Shown here: piece after piece, positions 8,110 to 17,655 of the stretch
Position numbering within the stretch: the first letter of the stretch is position 1
Layout: every line of letters starts with the position of its first letter
Source: Thermoanaerobaculia bacterium
Lineage (GTDB): Bacteria; Acidobacteriota; Thermoanaerobaculia; Gp7-AA8
Length of the DNA stretch: 34,434 bases
Assembly: GCA_016650215.1 (NCBI GenBank)
Contig: JAENWF010000107.1
Location: 1 to 34,434 of the forward strand
Reading direction: 5' to 3'
Position numbers and translations under genes: made by a program
The notes under the pieces: model-generated
Told to the model about the DNA's origin: nothing
What the model saw: only the letters and a program-made list of their open reading frames with translations
The model's database searches: none

Positions 8110-9798
8110 ATGCACCGATTCCTTCTACTCTCTCTCGTGACTCTGATCATCATTCCCGCCGAAGCTGCATCGCCCGCCAGAAAAGGCACGAGTGTCGTGC
8201 CTGTCCCGGTTCAGAAGGCGATGGGTGAGCTCGATGCCGCGGCGATCCGAGCGCACACCCGATTTCTGTCGAGCGACCTTCTCGAAGGACGCGGACCCGG
8301 CACGCGTGGCGACGCGCTTGCGACTCAGTACATCGCCTCCCAGTTCGAGGCGCTCGGGCTCCAGCCGAACGGCGACGATGGTTCGTACTTTCAAAAGGTC
8401 TCGCTCCTCGGACTCACCTTCGACGCGACCCGCAGCGCGTTGACGCTCGCGCGCGGAGATGCCGGCTCCCCGCCGCTCAAGTACCTCGAACAGTTCGTCG
8501 GCGGAAATCAGACGCAGCAGGAAACCACCACACTCGACTCGGAAGTGATCTTCGTCGGACATGGCGTCGTCGCCCCGGAGTACGGCTGGGATGACTACAA
8601 AGGCATCGACCCTCGCGGCAAGACGCTTGTGATGCTGGTGAACGATCCGCCGGCGAACGAGAAAGAACCCGACTTGTTCAAGGGCCGTACGCGGACTTAC
8701 TACGGCCGCTGGACGTATAAATTCGAGATCGGTGCGGCAAAAGGTGCGGAAGCGGTAATTCTGATTCACACCGACGATGCGGCGGGCTACGGCTGGCAGG
8801 TCGTACGGAACTCCTGGAGCAACGAGAATTCGTACACGAAGCTCAAGGACGGCGAGACCGCACTTCGGTTCGCCGGCTGGGTGACCGAGGAGGTCGCGTC
8901 GGGGCTGTTCCAGGGCGCCGGACTCGATCTGCATGCGATGACCAGGGCCGCCGGTTCGCGCGACTTCCGTCCTGTGTCACTCGGCTATCGGATGAAAGGG
9001 ACCGTTGCGAGCAGGATTCGTCCGTTCAACACCAGCAATGTCGTCGCGAGACTCGAGGGAAGCGATGCGAAGCTGCGTGACGAAGCAATTCTCTACACCG
9101 CACATCACGATCACCTCGGAGTCGGTGCGCCAAACGCGAAGGGCGATACGATCTACAACGGCGCGATCGACAACGCATCGGGCTCGGCACTCCTGATCGA
9201 GTTGGCGCGCGTCTGGGCCGCGACGACTCCAACACCGAAGCGGAGCATCGTCTTCGCCGCGGTCGCGGCCGAAGAGCAGGGACTGCTCGGCTCCCGCTGG
9301 TACGGCAAGAACCCGACCGTCCCGGCCGGGAAGATCGCCCTGGGACTCAACTTCGACGCGATCTACATGATCGGCCGTGTCAGCGACATCACAATGATCG
9401 GAGTCGAGCGGACGTCTTTCAATGCGACCGCCGAGCGCGTCACCAAAGCGCTCGGACTCACGATCGTTCCCGATCAGAGTCCCGAGCAGGGCTACTACTA
9501 CCGCTCGGATCACTTCAGCCTCGCGAAGGCGGGCGTGCCGGCGTTCTCCGTCGATCAGGGACATCACGTGCTCGGGAAGCCCGAGTCGTGGGGCAAAGAC
9601 AAGACAGACGACTATCGAAAGAACGACTATCACCAGCCGAGCGATGAGATCGCACCGTCATGGGACTGGTCGTCGGCTGTGCAGATGGGCGAGCTCGGAT
9701 TCTGGCTCGGTTGGGAAGCGGCAAACGCGATCGACATGCCGAACTGGCTTGCCGGCGAGGAGTTCCGCGCGGCGAGAGATCGCAGCCAGGGGAAGTAA
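8110..9798 (+). CDS. M28-family metallopeptidase with signal peptide
   Basis: AAGGAG RBS before ATG 8110, YTAHHDHLG, NGAIDNASGSA, AAEEQGLLGS, SDHFSLAKAGVPAFSV. Confidence 0.92.
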   Translation: MHRFLLLSLVTLIIIPAEAASPARKGTSVVPVPVQKAMGELDAAAIRAHTRFLSSDLLEGRGPGTRGDALATQYIASQFEALGLQPNGDDGSYFQKVSLLGLTFDATRSALTLARGDAGSPPLKYLEQFVGGNQTQQETTTLDSEVIFVGHGVVAPEYGWDDYKGIDPRGKTLVMLVNDPPANEKEPDLFKGRTRTYYGRWTYKFEIGAAKGAEAVILIHTDDAAGYGWQVVRNSWSNENSYTKLKDGETALRFAGWVTEEVASGLFQGAGLDLHAMTRAAGSRDFRPVSLGYRMKGTVASRIRPFNTSNVVARLEGSDAKLRDEAILYTAHHDHLGVGAPNAKGDTIYNGAIDNASGSALLIELARVWAATTPTPKRSIVFAAVAAEEQGLLGSRWYGKNPTVPAGKIALGLNFDAIYMIGRVSDITMIGVERTSFNATAERVTKALGLTIVPDQSPEQGYYYRSDHFSLAKAGVPAFSVDQGHHVLGKPESWGKDKTDDYRKNDYHQPSDEIAPSWDWSSAVQMGELGFWLGWEAANAIDMPNWLAGEEFRAARDRSQGK

Positions 9799-9829
9799 CG
9801 ACGCACCAGAATTCACGCGATGTGAGTTC

Positions 9830-9858
9830 GTGTGGCGGCGGGCGCCCTCGCCCGCCGC
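9830..9858 (+). repeat. GTGTGGCGGCGGGCGCCCTCGCCCGCCGC (family B, single arm)
   Basis: Exact 29-nt match to the reverse complement of 16836..16864. Confidence 0.85.
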
Positions 9859-9871
9859 TCTCGGAACGAAA

Positions 9872-11443
9872 TCACAGAGTTGGCGCGGCCTCGCTGTAGT
9901 CCCATTCACCCTCTCCGCCGCTGTTCGGCGGTGTTTCCTCCTGCGCCGGGACGAAGATCGGATCGTTCGACACGTTGTCGACAAGCGAGCCATAGAAAAG
10001 GATCGGTGCGCTCGCATCGAAACTAAGCGAGAGCGCCTCGCGGTTCCTCAGGTCGATACCCGGAAAGAAGTCGGAGATCGCGTTCTGCCTCTGCTGCAGA
10101 GGCGCCAGGATCGGCGTCGCGGTCGCGACGAGTGCTCCGGCTGGGTCACGAAGCTCGAGGCGAACGAATACGGTCGAGTTCGTCGGATTGAACCAGCCGA
10201 TATTCGAGCGATAGCCGGCGGCGGTCCCATCGAGCCGGTTCGAGATTGGTATGACCACACCGTGGCGCAGCCCTTTTCCTCGTGGCGTTGCCGCGACGAA
10301 TTGGCCGAGAGTTCCGCGGCTCGAGCTTCGCAGGTCGGCGAAGATGCTCGAGGTGACGACGAGCCGCGAGGTGCTGGACACGCGTAGCGCGCCGGTCGAG
10401 CTGACGTTGAATCCTGCCGCGCCGGCGACGTCATCGAGAGCCGCGGTTCCACGCGCCGGAATCGCAACCGTGGTCGATGCGGATGCATTCGCGTTCGCCC
10501 CGGCAGTCGTCGGAAAGAACTCGAGCAACGCGACAATGGCCGTCGTGTAGGAGGGGTTGAAGACGCGCGCGTCGGTCACGAACGTCACACCACTCCCACC
10601 GGTGACGCGACCTGAGAGCGGCAGATCGTACTCGTTCGCCGCAGCGAGCTGGCCGCGGATCTCGCCTTCGCCGAACTGTGTCGTGTGGACGTTCACGTAA
10701 TAGATCGATGGATTGTTTCGGATGGCGGCCGCGACGTCGTTCGGAACGGCCGCGGTACCGCTGAGTTTCCCGTTGGAAAACGCCGCGGCTGATGTTGCGA
10801 GATTCACCACGGGTGAGCCGGTGCCTCCGGCAATGCCGAGGTGAATGTGCGCGAGCGTCGGATTCTGCAGCGAGCCGAGGTTGAGGTGGAAGGCGAGGTT
10901 GTTCGCGTTGTCGAGCGTGAGGAAGAATGATCCGAGCGCCGTGCTGCCGGTCGGTGGCACCTCGTTCGATCCGCGAAGCTCGCCCCCGAAGATTGCCGTG
11001 TCGTTGATCGGGGTGAGCTGGCCGCGGATCTCGCCGCCGGTGAACTGCGTCGTGTGAACGTTGAGGTAGTAGTTCTGCGGATTCGCGAAAATCTTGTCGC
11101 CGAGATCGACTTTCTGAATCGTATACGTTGCGTTCAGCCGCCCGTTCGAAAGGTTCGTGGCGGGTACGAGATCGAGGACGATTCCGCCGGCGGTTCCGGC
11201 CGGACCGACGTGAATGTGCGCGTTGTTGACCGGGGTGGTGAGGCCGGAGATCGTCATGTTGACGGTCAGTTGCGTGTGCGAACCGTCGAGTGTGACGGTC
11301 GCGGTGCCGAATCCCGGAGTGTCGCGCGGGGTCGGCGCCTCCTGCGCGCCGGTAAGGACCGCGCCGAGTGTCACCGCTTGGGCGAAGACGGACGGTGCGG
11401 AGAGAAACACAAGCACTGCGACAAGAGAGACAGCTCGTTTCAT
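9872..11443 (-). CDS. Secreted protein with two CHRD domains
   Basis: Signal peptide MKRAVSLVAVLVFLSAPSVFAQ. Two repeats with AHIHVGPAG/AHIHLGIAG and YYLNVHTTQFTGGEIRGQL/YYVNVHTTQFGEGEIRGQL. Confidence 0.88.
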   Translation of the reverse strand: MKRAVSLVAVLVFLSAPSVFAQAVTLGAVLTGAQEAPTPRDTPGFGTATVTLDGSHTQLTVNMTISGLTTPVNNAHIHVGPAGTAGGIVLDLVPATNLSNGRLNATYTIQKVDLGDKIFANPQNYYLNVHTTQFTGGEIRGQLTPINDTAIFGGELRGSNEVPPTGSTALGSFFLTLDNANNLAFHLNLGSLQNPTLAHIHLGIAGGTGSPVVNLATSAAAFSNGKLSGTAAVPNDVAAAIRNNPSIYYVNVHTTQFGEGEIRGQLAAANEYDLPLSGRVTGGSGVTFVTDARVFNPSYTTAIVALLEFFPTTAGANANASASTTVAIPARGTAALDDVAGAAGFNVSSTGALRVSSTSRLVVTSSIFADLRSSSRGTLGQFVAATPRGKGLRHGVVIPISNRLDGTAAGYRSNIGWFNPTNSTVFVRLELRDPAGALVATATPILAPLQQRQNAISDFFPGIDLRNREALSLSFDASAPILFYGSLVDNVSNDPIFVPAQEETPPNSGGEGEWDYSEAAPTL

Positions 11444-11536
11444 CGTGATGCCTCCTGATATGTAGGCGAAGAACGTCAGGATACACCGCGAGGATGGCGG
11501 CTCCATTGCACAGGCCAGCATTGGAGGCCTATACCG

Positions 11537-12175
11537 ATGAAACCGCTTTTCGTTGCCGTAGCGCTCGCTCTTTTCCTCGCTCCCCCCGCATTCGCCGACC
11601 GGACGTTTGACCTCACCGGCTTCGTTGTCTGGGTCGATCCCAACAGCGAAGGGACATTCGACTCCCCCACCGACGAGATCGACGTAGACCTCGGCGACGA
11701 GATGGGCTACGGCGCGTCCGTCAACATCTTTTTCACCGACCGAATCTCGACCGAGCTCTCCGTTTCGCAGGTGGATTCGTCATTTGGATTGAGTGCGCGC
11801 CGTCGTGCGGTCAACGTGTCCGATGGCAAGTTCGACATGATCCCGATCACCGGCGTCATCCAGTTCCACTTTGCTCCTGAAGGAGTGATCGATCCGTACA
11901 TCGGCGCCGGCGGCGCCTACATCGTCTTCGGCGACGTGACCGGCGACAACGCGGGCAATCTCGCGATCGACGACATCGATAGCGACGACCTCGGACTCGT
12001 GCTCAACGCCGGCATCGGAGTCCGGCTCGGCCAGCGCTTCGGCCTCGTTGGCGACGTGAAATACATCCCCGTCGGATCAGCCGCCCGCGGCGTCCTGAAC
12101 GACGCCGCAGGAACCGAGACCGACATCGAGATCAGCCCGATCATCGTCTCAGCGGGGATCCAGATCAGATTCTGA
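11537..12175 (+). CDS. OmpW-like outer membrane beta-barrel protein
   Basis: Signal peptide, GYGASVNIFFTDRISTELSVSQ, DPYIGAGGAYIVF, terminal aromatic residue (IQIRF). Confidence 0.8.
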   Translation: MKPLFVAVALALFLAPPAFADRTFDLTGFVVWVDPNSEGTFDSPTDEIDVDLGDEMGYGASVNIFFTDRISTELSVSQVDSSFGLSARRRAVNVSDGKFDMIPITGVIQFHFAPEGVIDPYIGAGGAYIVFGDVTGDNAGNLAIDDIDSDDLGLVLNAGIGVRLGQRFGLVGDVKYIPVGSAARGVLNDAAGTETDIEISPIIVSAGIQIRF

Positions 12176-12195
12176 CGGAGAGTTAGAGGGGACGG

Positions 12196-12290
12196 GAGAG
12201 CCTTTCAACATTCAACATTCAACATTCCCGTCTCTAACCACAGGGAACGGGAATGTTGAATGTTGAATGTTGAATGTTGAAAAAGCTCTC
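12196..12290. repeat. Inverted repeat built from AACATTC heptamers (3 copies versus 4 copies)
   Basis: (AACATTC)x3 at 12207-12227 opposite (GAATGTT)x4 at 12251-12278, flanked by GAGAGC/GCTCTC. Confidence 0.9.
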
Positions 12291-12305
12291 CCCCCTCCCA
12301 TTGAC

Positions 12306-13253
12306 CTACGTCCCCCCGCGCGTCGGCCGGGGGTTCTCGGCCGCGCGTACCGCCATCATTGCGGCGCCTTCGACCGGGGTGGTCTTTGGCTCGATCAGTT
12401 CGGCGCCGGGCGCTTGTGATGCGAGCGCCGCGCGCATGGGGCCGAGGAGAAGGTCGCCGGCGTGGAACGCGCCGCCGACGTAGGCGACGGGAAAATCGCT
12501 TGCTGTGAGCTTGAGCCGGCGCGCAACGGCGAGGACGCATTCGCCGAGCTCACGGCCTCCCCGCTCGAGGATCTCGCCTGCGACTTCGTCGCCGGTGCGC
12601 GCGGCTTCGATGACGAGCTTGCCGTACCGCGCAATGTCATCCGCGTGCGTAGTCGATGCATAGACGAAGCGCGGCAGGTCCTCGGGCGTGCACATGTCGT
12701 AGTCGTAGCAGAGAATCTCGGTCATCTTTGTCGGCCGGCCGCGGCCGTCGTGCGCGCGAACGATTGCAGATAGCCCTTCGCGCCCGATCGCGTAGCCGCT
12801 TCCCTCATCGCCGAGAGTCGGCCCCCACCCGCCTGCACGCGCTTCCTGCCCTGTCTCGTTGCGGCCGAACGCGACCGATCCCGTGCCGGAGATGATCACG
12901 ATGCCGCTGCTGAACCCGACGGCGCCGGTGAGCGCGATGCGCGCGTCGTTGTCGACGATGAAGTTGTCACGGGGGAAGAAGATTCGGAGCGAGTCGATCA
13001 CGCGCTGGCGGTGCGCGGGATGATCGGCGCCGGCGATTCCGCAGTACGCGTAATCGACGTTACGGATGGCGATGCCGGCCTCGACCAGCGCGATGTTCAC
13101 CGCCCGCTCGATATTGCGCGTCGCGGTGTCGATGCCGACGCGGAGGTGGTTCGACGCCCCTGCCTGTCCGCGTCCAAGCTGATGCCCCTCTTCGTCGATG
13201 ACGAGCGCGGCAGTTTTCGACCCTCCGCCGTCCACCCCGATGTAGTACTTCAT
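12306..13253 (-). CDS. BadF/BadG/BcrA/BcrD-family ATPase / N-acetylglucosamine kinase
   Basis: MKYYIGVDGGGSKTAALVID, GIVIISGTGSVAFGRN, GGWGPTLGDEGSGYAIGREGL. Confidence 0.88.
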   Translation of the reverse strand: MKYYIGVDGGGSKTAALVIDEEGHQLGRGQAGASNHLRVGIDTATRNIERAVNIALVEAGIAIRNVDYAYCGIAGADHPAHRQRVIDSLRIFFPRDNFIVDNDARIALTGAVGFSSGIVIISGTGSVAFGRNETGQEARAGGWGPTLGDEGSGYAIGREGLSAIVRAHDGRGRPTKMTEILCYDYDMCTPEDLPRFVYASTTHADDIARYGKLVIEAARTGDEVAGEILERGGRELGECVLAVARRLKLTASDFPVAYVGGAFHAGDLLLGPMRAALASQAPGAELIEPKTTPVEGAAMMAVRAAENPRPTRGGT

Positions 13254-13413
13254 GCTGCTTTCAGCCGCTTCGCAATCACGATGCCTCCCATTCTAGATAC
13301 TCCCGAGCTCTTCCGAGCCCCGAGAGAGGGAGTTGGGCTCACGTTTGCAAATAACGAGATTGCCGGGCGCTCGGGACAGAGCCCCCGGCGCAATGAGAGA
13401 TAAGGAGTTGCAA

Positions 13414-13896
13414 ATGAATCGAAATCGATTTTTCACGGTGACCCTCATGATTCTGCTCGCCATCTCGCTCGTGGGCACTACGGCCTGCAAGAGCGGCGGC
13501 ATGGCGGTGACCTCGCGTGGCCAGCTTCTCAAGTTGAACATCGAGCACCCGAAAGACCTGCCGGACAACGGCGAAGACAACCTCGACGTCACCATCAGCA
13601 ACCGCGGGGCAAACAATGTGACGGATGTGCTCCTCGACGTCGAACTTCCTTCGCAGCTTGTCGTGCTCGATCAGACGAACGAGCGGGGAATCCAGGTGAC
13701 CCGCGATCCTTCGTCCAACGTCTACCACTTTGCGTTCGAGAACATTCAGCCGACCGAGAGCTCGCGCATCCGCTTCAAAGTGCGCACAGCGTTCGGAACA
13801 ATGCGTGAGACCGGAACTGTGAAGGTGACCGCATGGCAGCGCGATCTGCCGGGCGATCGCCTCATCGAGACAGCCGTCATCAAGATGCGTAACTAA
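13414..13896 (+). CDS. Putative lipoprotein with DUF11-like beta-sandwich character
   Basis: MNRNRFFTVTLMILLAISLVGTTAC lipobox, NRGANNVTDVLLDVELPS. AAGGAG RBS before the chosen ATG. Confidence 0.7.
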   Translation: MNRNRFFTVTLMILLAISLVGTTACKSGGMAVTSRGQLLKLNIEHPKDLPDNGEDNLDVTISNRGANNVTDVLLDVELPSQLVVLDQTNERGIQVTRDPSSNVYHFAFENIQPTESSRIRFKVRTAFGTMRETGTVKVTAWQRDLPGDRLIETAVIKMRN

Positions 13897-13913
13897 GCCA
13901 AAGGGGGCTTGTG

Positions 13914-14066
13914 ATGCGAATTCAGGAAACGGATCGAGTTCTCAAAGACGCGCGCATCGCGCGCAAGCAGACCGCGCAGCAGGTGCAGCATCCTGGGTTT
14001 CTGGACCGCGCATGGAAATTCGTATCGGAACTCCCGGGCAAAGTGACCGGGATGTTCAAGCACTAG
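13914..14066 (+). CDS. Putative 50-aa basic small protein
   Basis: MRIQETDRVLKDARIARKQTAQQVQHPGFLDRAWKFVSELPGKVTGMFKH*, preceded by AAGGGGG and followed by a hairpin. Below the ORF track size cutoff. Confidence 0.55.
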   Translation: MRIQETDRVLKDARIARKQTAQQVQHPGFLDRAWKFVSELPGKVTGMFKH

Positions 14067-14090
14067 TAAGGTGATTCGTCGATAGACACG

Positions 14091-14118
14091 ACAGCGCCGC
14101 CGGAAACGGCGGCGCTGT
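14091..14118. terminator. Hairpin, likely bidirectional terminator
   Basis: Perfect 12-bp stem ACAGCGCCGCCG / CGGCGGCGCTGT with GAAA tetraloop, between convergent genes. Confidence 0.75.
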
Positions 14119-14121
14119 CCC

Positions 14122-15450
14122 TTATGTCGTGACTTGCTTTTCTTCCATTTCTTCGGTCATCGGCATCTGTATCTCCACGATGACCCAGCGGACCCGAAAG
14201 CGCTCGGCGTCGATCACCTGAATCGCGAGGTCGCCGAGCTCCACGCGGTCGCCGGGCGCCACTTCGCGCTCGAGCCGCGCCTGCACGTATCCGCCGATCG
14301 TTTCCTCAGCCGGAGTGCCGAGGTCGATCTTCAGGCGGTCGGCGAGATCCTCGATCAGATAGTCGCCCCGCACGCGATACCGGCCGTTGCCGAGGGGCTC
14401 GATCTCAGGGCGCTCGCGATCGAATTCGTCCTGGATCTGCCCGAACAGTTCCTCGGTGATGTTCTCGAGCGCCACAATTCCTGACGAGCCGCCGTATTCG
14501 TCGATCACCACTGCCATGTGCGTCTTGTGCTCGATAAACTGTGAGAGGAGCACCTCGACCGTGCTGTTCTCCGGGACGAAGAGGACGTCGCGCTTCAACT
14601 CCTGCAACGACCTCCCGGGCCCGCGAAGCTGCGCGAGCATGAGGTCCTTCACGTGAATCAATCCCACGGTCTGATCGAGACTGCCGTCGCAAAGCGGATA
14701 GCGCGTGTGCCGTGTCGTGCGAATGGTCTCGAGGTTCTGCTCGATCGTCTTCCGCGTCGAAAGGAACACGACGTCGGTGCGCGGAACCATGATCTGCCGC
14801 GCCGTCCGCTTCGCGAACTGAAAGACTCCCTCGATGATCTCGCGGTTCTCTTCCGACAGGACGCCCGCCTTCTCAGAGCTCGCGAGGATCATCCGCAGCT
14901 CCTCGGGCGAATGCGCGAGCTCCAGCTCGTCTGCAGGCTTGATTCCGACCAGTCGCAGAATCGCGCGGGCGATTGTGTTGAGCAGCCAGATCACCGGGAA
15001 CGCGACTACGTAGAAGGCGTGCAGGGCGTGCGCGACCCAGAGCGACGTGCCGACCGGCTGCTGAATGGCGAGCGTCTTCGGCGCGAGCTCTCCCAGCACG
15101 ATGTGCAGGACCGAAATGATCGTGAACGCGAGTGTGGTCGAGACCGAGGGTGCGTAGGCAGCGGCACCTGGTCCCGCCCTGGCGAACAGCGGCTCGATCA
15201 GCCGGGCGAACGCCGGCTCCCCGATCCAGCCGAGCGCGAGTGAGGCGAGCGTGATGCCGAGTTGCGTGGCGGAGAGATACGCGTCGAGGTGCTTGGTCAG
15301 ACGCTTCGCCATCCGCGCCCGTGAGCTGCCTGCCTGCACAAGCTCGGCGAGCTGCGTTGGGCGCACTTTCACGATCGCAAACTCCGCCGCAACGAAGAAT
15401 CCGTTGGCGATCACAAAGAGCAGCGCGAGAAGCAGATACCAGTAAGTCAT
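14122..15450 (-). CDS. CNNM/CorC-HlyC family protein (DUF21 + CBS + transporter-associated domain)
   Basis: N-terminal membrane region FFVAAEFAIVKVRPTQL, RQIMVPRTDVVFL, VVIDEYGGSSGIVALENITEELFGQIQDEFD. Confidence 0.92.
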   Translation of the reverse strand: MTYWYLLLALLFVIANGFFVAAEFAIVKVRPTQLAELVQAGSSRARMAKRLTKHLDAYLSATQLGITLASLALGWIGEPAFARLIEPLFARAGPGAAAYAPSVSTTLAFTIISVLHIVLGELAPKTLAIQQPVGTSLWVAHALHAFYVVAFPVIWLLNTIARAILRLVGIKPADELELAHSPEELRMILASSEKAGVLSEENREIIEGVFQFAKRTARQIMVPRTDVVFLSTRKTIEQNLETIRTTRHTRYPLCDGSLDQTVGLIHVKDLMLAQLRGPGRSLQELKRDVLFVPENSTVEVLLSQFIEHKTHMAVVIDEYGGSSGIVALENITEELFGQIQDEFDRERPEIEPLGNGRYRVRGDYLIEDLADRLKIDLGTPAEETIGGYVQARLEREVAPGDRVELGDLAIQVIDAERFRVRWVIVEIQMPMTEEMEEKQVTT

Positions 15451-15483
15451 CAGGTCGACATCGGCGAAGCCGCGTATTTTAGT

Positions 15484-16746
15484 TCAGACAGGCTTTGCAA
15501 CCTCGTCCAAAGTGCGCCAGAACCGCGGATAGGACTTCGAGACCACCTGCTCCTGGGCGATGGTCACGTTTCCCCGGGCGAGGCCGGCGATGGCGAAGGA
15601 CATGGCGATTCGATGGTCGTTGTGGGTCTCGATCGTTGCCGGGTCCGAGCTCCAGCCGGGCTGAATGGTAAGGCCATCGCTCCGCTCGTCGACGGTCGCA
15701 CCGAGGCGCCGCAGCTCGGACGTCACGGTCGCGAGCCGGTCGGACTCTTTGACGCGAAGGTTTGCGACGTTCGTGATCTCGACCGGCGAGGATGCCAGCG
15801 GGGCGATCGCTGCGAGTGTTGGAACGATGTCGGGCATCGCGTTGCAGTCGAAGGTACCGCCGAGAAGCGGCGCGCCGCGCACGATCACGCCGTCACCGTC
15901 GACGCGCGCGTTGCAGCCCATCTTCACGAGAATGTCGAGCAGCGCTGAGTCGCCCTGCGCGGTCGGACTCGCGAGGCCGAGCACTTTCACCTCGCCGCCG
16001 GTTGCTGCTGCAGCCGCGAACCAGTAGGAAGCGGATGAGTAATCGCCCTCGACTCGATACTCGTCGCGCTCGAGCCGGCTGCCGTGAACGCGGATCGTGT
16101 TTCCGCTCCGTTCCACCCGGCCACCAAACGACTCCAGGATGTCGGCCGTGATGTCAACGTACGGCGCCGACACGAGCGACTCGACACGCAGCGTGATTCC
16201 GGCAGGAAGCGTCGCACCTCCGAGCATCAGTGCCGAGACGAACTGGCTCGACGTCGCCGCAGAGATCGTGAGATCGAATCCGCCCCGCATCTTCTTCCCG
16301 CGGATGCGAAGCGGCGGATAGCCTTCCTTCTCCGCGTACTCGACCTCGGCATCGATGCTCGTGAGCACATCGACGAGATCGCCGATCGGCCGCTGATACA
16401 TCCGCTCCTCCCCGTGAAGGAGGAAGCGTCCCGGCGTGAACGCGAGCCATCCGGTGAGAAACCGCATCGCCGTCCCCGCGTTGCCGACGAAGATCGGCAC
16501 TTCATTCGCCGACATCGACTTGCGAGGACCGATGTAGAGCTCGCGCTGAAACGACCCGCTGACGTCGAAGCCGAGGGATCGGAGCGCTTCGAACGCATAA
16601 CGCGTGTCATCCGCGTCGAGGCAGTTGGTGATGGTGGTGTTGCCCTCCGACATCGCACCGAGAAGGATCGCGCGCACCGAATACGACTTTGACGGCGGCG
16701 CGGTAACGGTCGCGTTGATCGGGCCGGATCTGGGGATGAGTCTCAT
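15484..16746 (-). CDS. aroA: 3-phosphoshikimate 1-carboxyvinyltransferase (EPSP synthase)
   Basis: APPSKSYSVRAILLGA, GNAGTAMRFLTG, NLRVKESDRLATV, THNDHRIAMSFAIAG. Start at 16746 from alignment. Confidence 0.95.
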   Translation of the reverse strand: MRLIPRSGPINATVTAPPSKSYSVRAILLGAMSEGNTTITNCLDADDTRYAFEALRSLGFDVSGSFQRELYIGPRKSMSANEVPIFVGNAGTAMRFLTGWLAFTPGRFLLHGEERMYQRPIGDLVDVLTSIDAEVEYAEKEGYPPLRIRGKKMRGGFDLTISAATSSQFVSALMLGGATLPAGITLRVESLVSAPYVDITADILESFGGRVERSGNTIRVHGSRLERDEYRVEGDYSSASYWFAAAAATGGEVKVLGLASPTAQGDSALLDILVKMGCNARVDGDGVIVRGAPLLGGTFDCNAMPDIVPTLAAIAPLASSPVEITNVANLRVKESDRLATVTSELRRLGATVDERSDGLTIQPGWSSDPATIETHNDHRIAMSFAIAGLARGNVTIAQEQVVSKSYPRFWRTLDEVAKPV

Positions 16747-16782
16747 GGGAGGGACTGCTCGCCACTGCCGTGCGACTCGATG

Positions 16783-16869
16783 CCTCTGTGTGGGAGCAGG
16801 CGCCCTCGCCCGCTCGCTCGTGCGGGGCGGGGAACGCGGCGGGCGAGGGCGCCCGCCGCCACACAGAGG
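16783..16869. repeat. Family B inverted repeat (CCTCTGTGTGG ... CCACACAGAGG)
   Basis: Inverted arms including GGCGCCCTCGCCCGC / GCGGGCGAGGGCGCC. Confidence 0.88.
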
Positions 16870-16888
16870 ACATGCGTCGTGCACAGCC

Positions 16889-17650
16889 TCATATCTCCAA
16901 CCTCAGTCCGTCGTACGCGAGGTGGAATCCTTTCGGCAACGTGGCCTCGAACGCCTCGTGATCGATGTCGTGCGTGAGGTGAATCAGCCATGTCTCGCGC
17001 GGGCCGATCGCATTGGCAGCCTCGATTGCCTCGGCGATCGTAAAGTGTGTCGGATGCGGCGGTGAGGGGCGCAATCCGTCGAGCGCGAGAATCTCTACGC
17101 CCTCGAGCAGCTTCATCGAAGCGGGAGGAATCCCGTTGGTGTCGGTGATGTACGCGAACTTTCCGATGCGAAATCCGAGGATGGTCCAGTCTCCGTGCGC
17201 GACAGGAATCGGGATGATCTCGACGCCGTCGTGCGTGAAGGCCCCGTCAATCTCGACCAGATCGAGCTGCGGCTTGCCGCCACCTTCCTGCGTGTCGTTC
17301 CAGATGTAGCTGAAGACGCGTCGGATCGCCTTCGCGGTCGGAGGGTTTGCATAGGCGCGAATCGGTTCCCGCTGGCGGAAGTTGAACGGCCGGATGTCGT
17401 CGAGCCCCATCAGATGATCGGAGTGGGAATGGGTGAAGAGAATGAAGTCGAGGCGTGGAATCGGATCACGGAGCAGTTGCAGCCGCAGATCGGGAGTCGT
17501 GTCGATCAGAAAATGCTTTCCCTTCGACTCGATCTTGACCGATTGCCGCAGCCGCTTGTTCCGCGGGTGATCGGATGTGCAGACGCGGCAGCGGCACCCG
17601 ACGACAGGCACGCCGGTGGAAGTTCCAGATCCGAGAAACGAGATGACCAT
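16889..17650 (-). CDS. MBL-fold metallohydrolase (PhnP-like)
   Basis: MVISFLGSGTSTGVPVVGCRCRVC, LFTHSHSDHLMGLDDIRPFN. Confidence 0.88.
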   Translation of the reverse strand: MVISFLGSGTSTGVPVVGCRCRVCTSDHPRNKRLRQSVKIESKGKHFLIDTTPDLRLQLLRDPIPRLDFILFTHSHSDHLMGLDDIRPFNFRQREPIRAYANPPTAKAIRRVFSYIWNDTQEGGGKPQLDLVEIDGAFTHDGVEIIPIPVAHGDWTILGFRIGKFAYITDTNGIPPASMKLLEGVEILALDGLRPSPPHPTHFTIAEAIEAANAIGPRETWLIHLTHDIDHEAFEATLPKGFHLAYDGLRLEI

Positions 17651-17655
17651 GAGCT

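Noticed and set aside
12196-12290. CRISPR-like array
   Set aside because: The repeats are contiguous heptamers in two inverted blocks with no spacers. Not a CRISPR.
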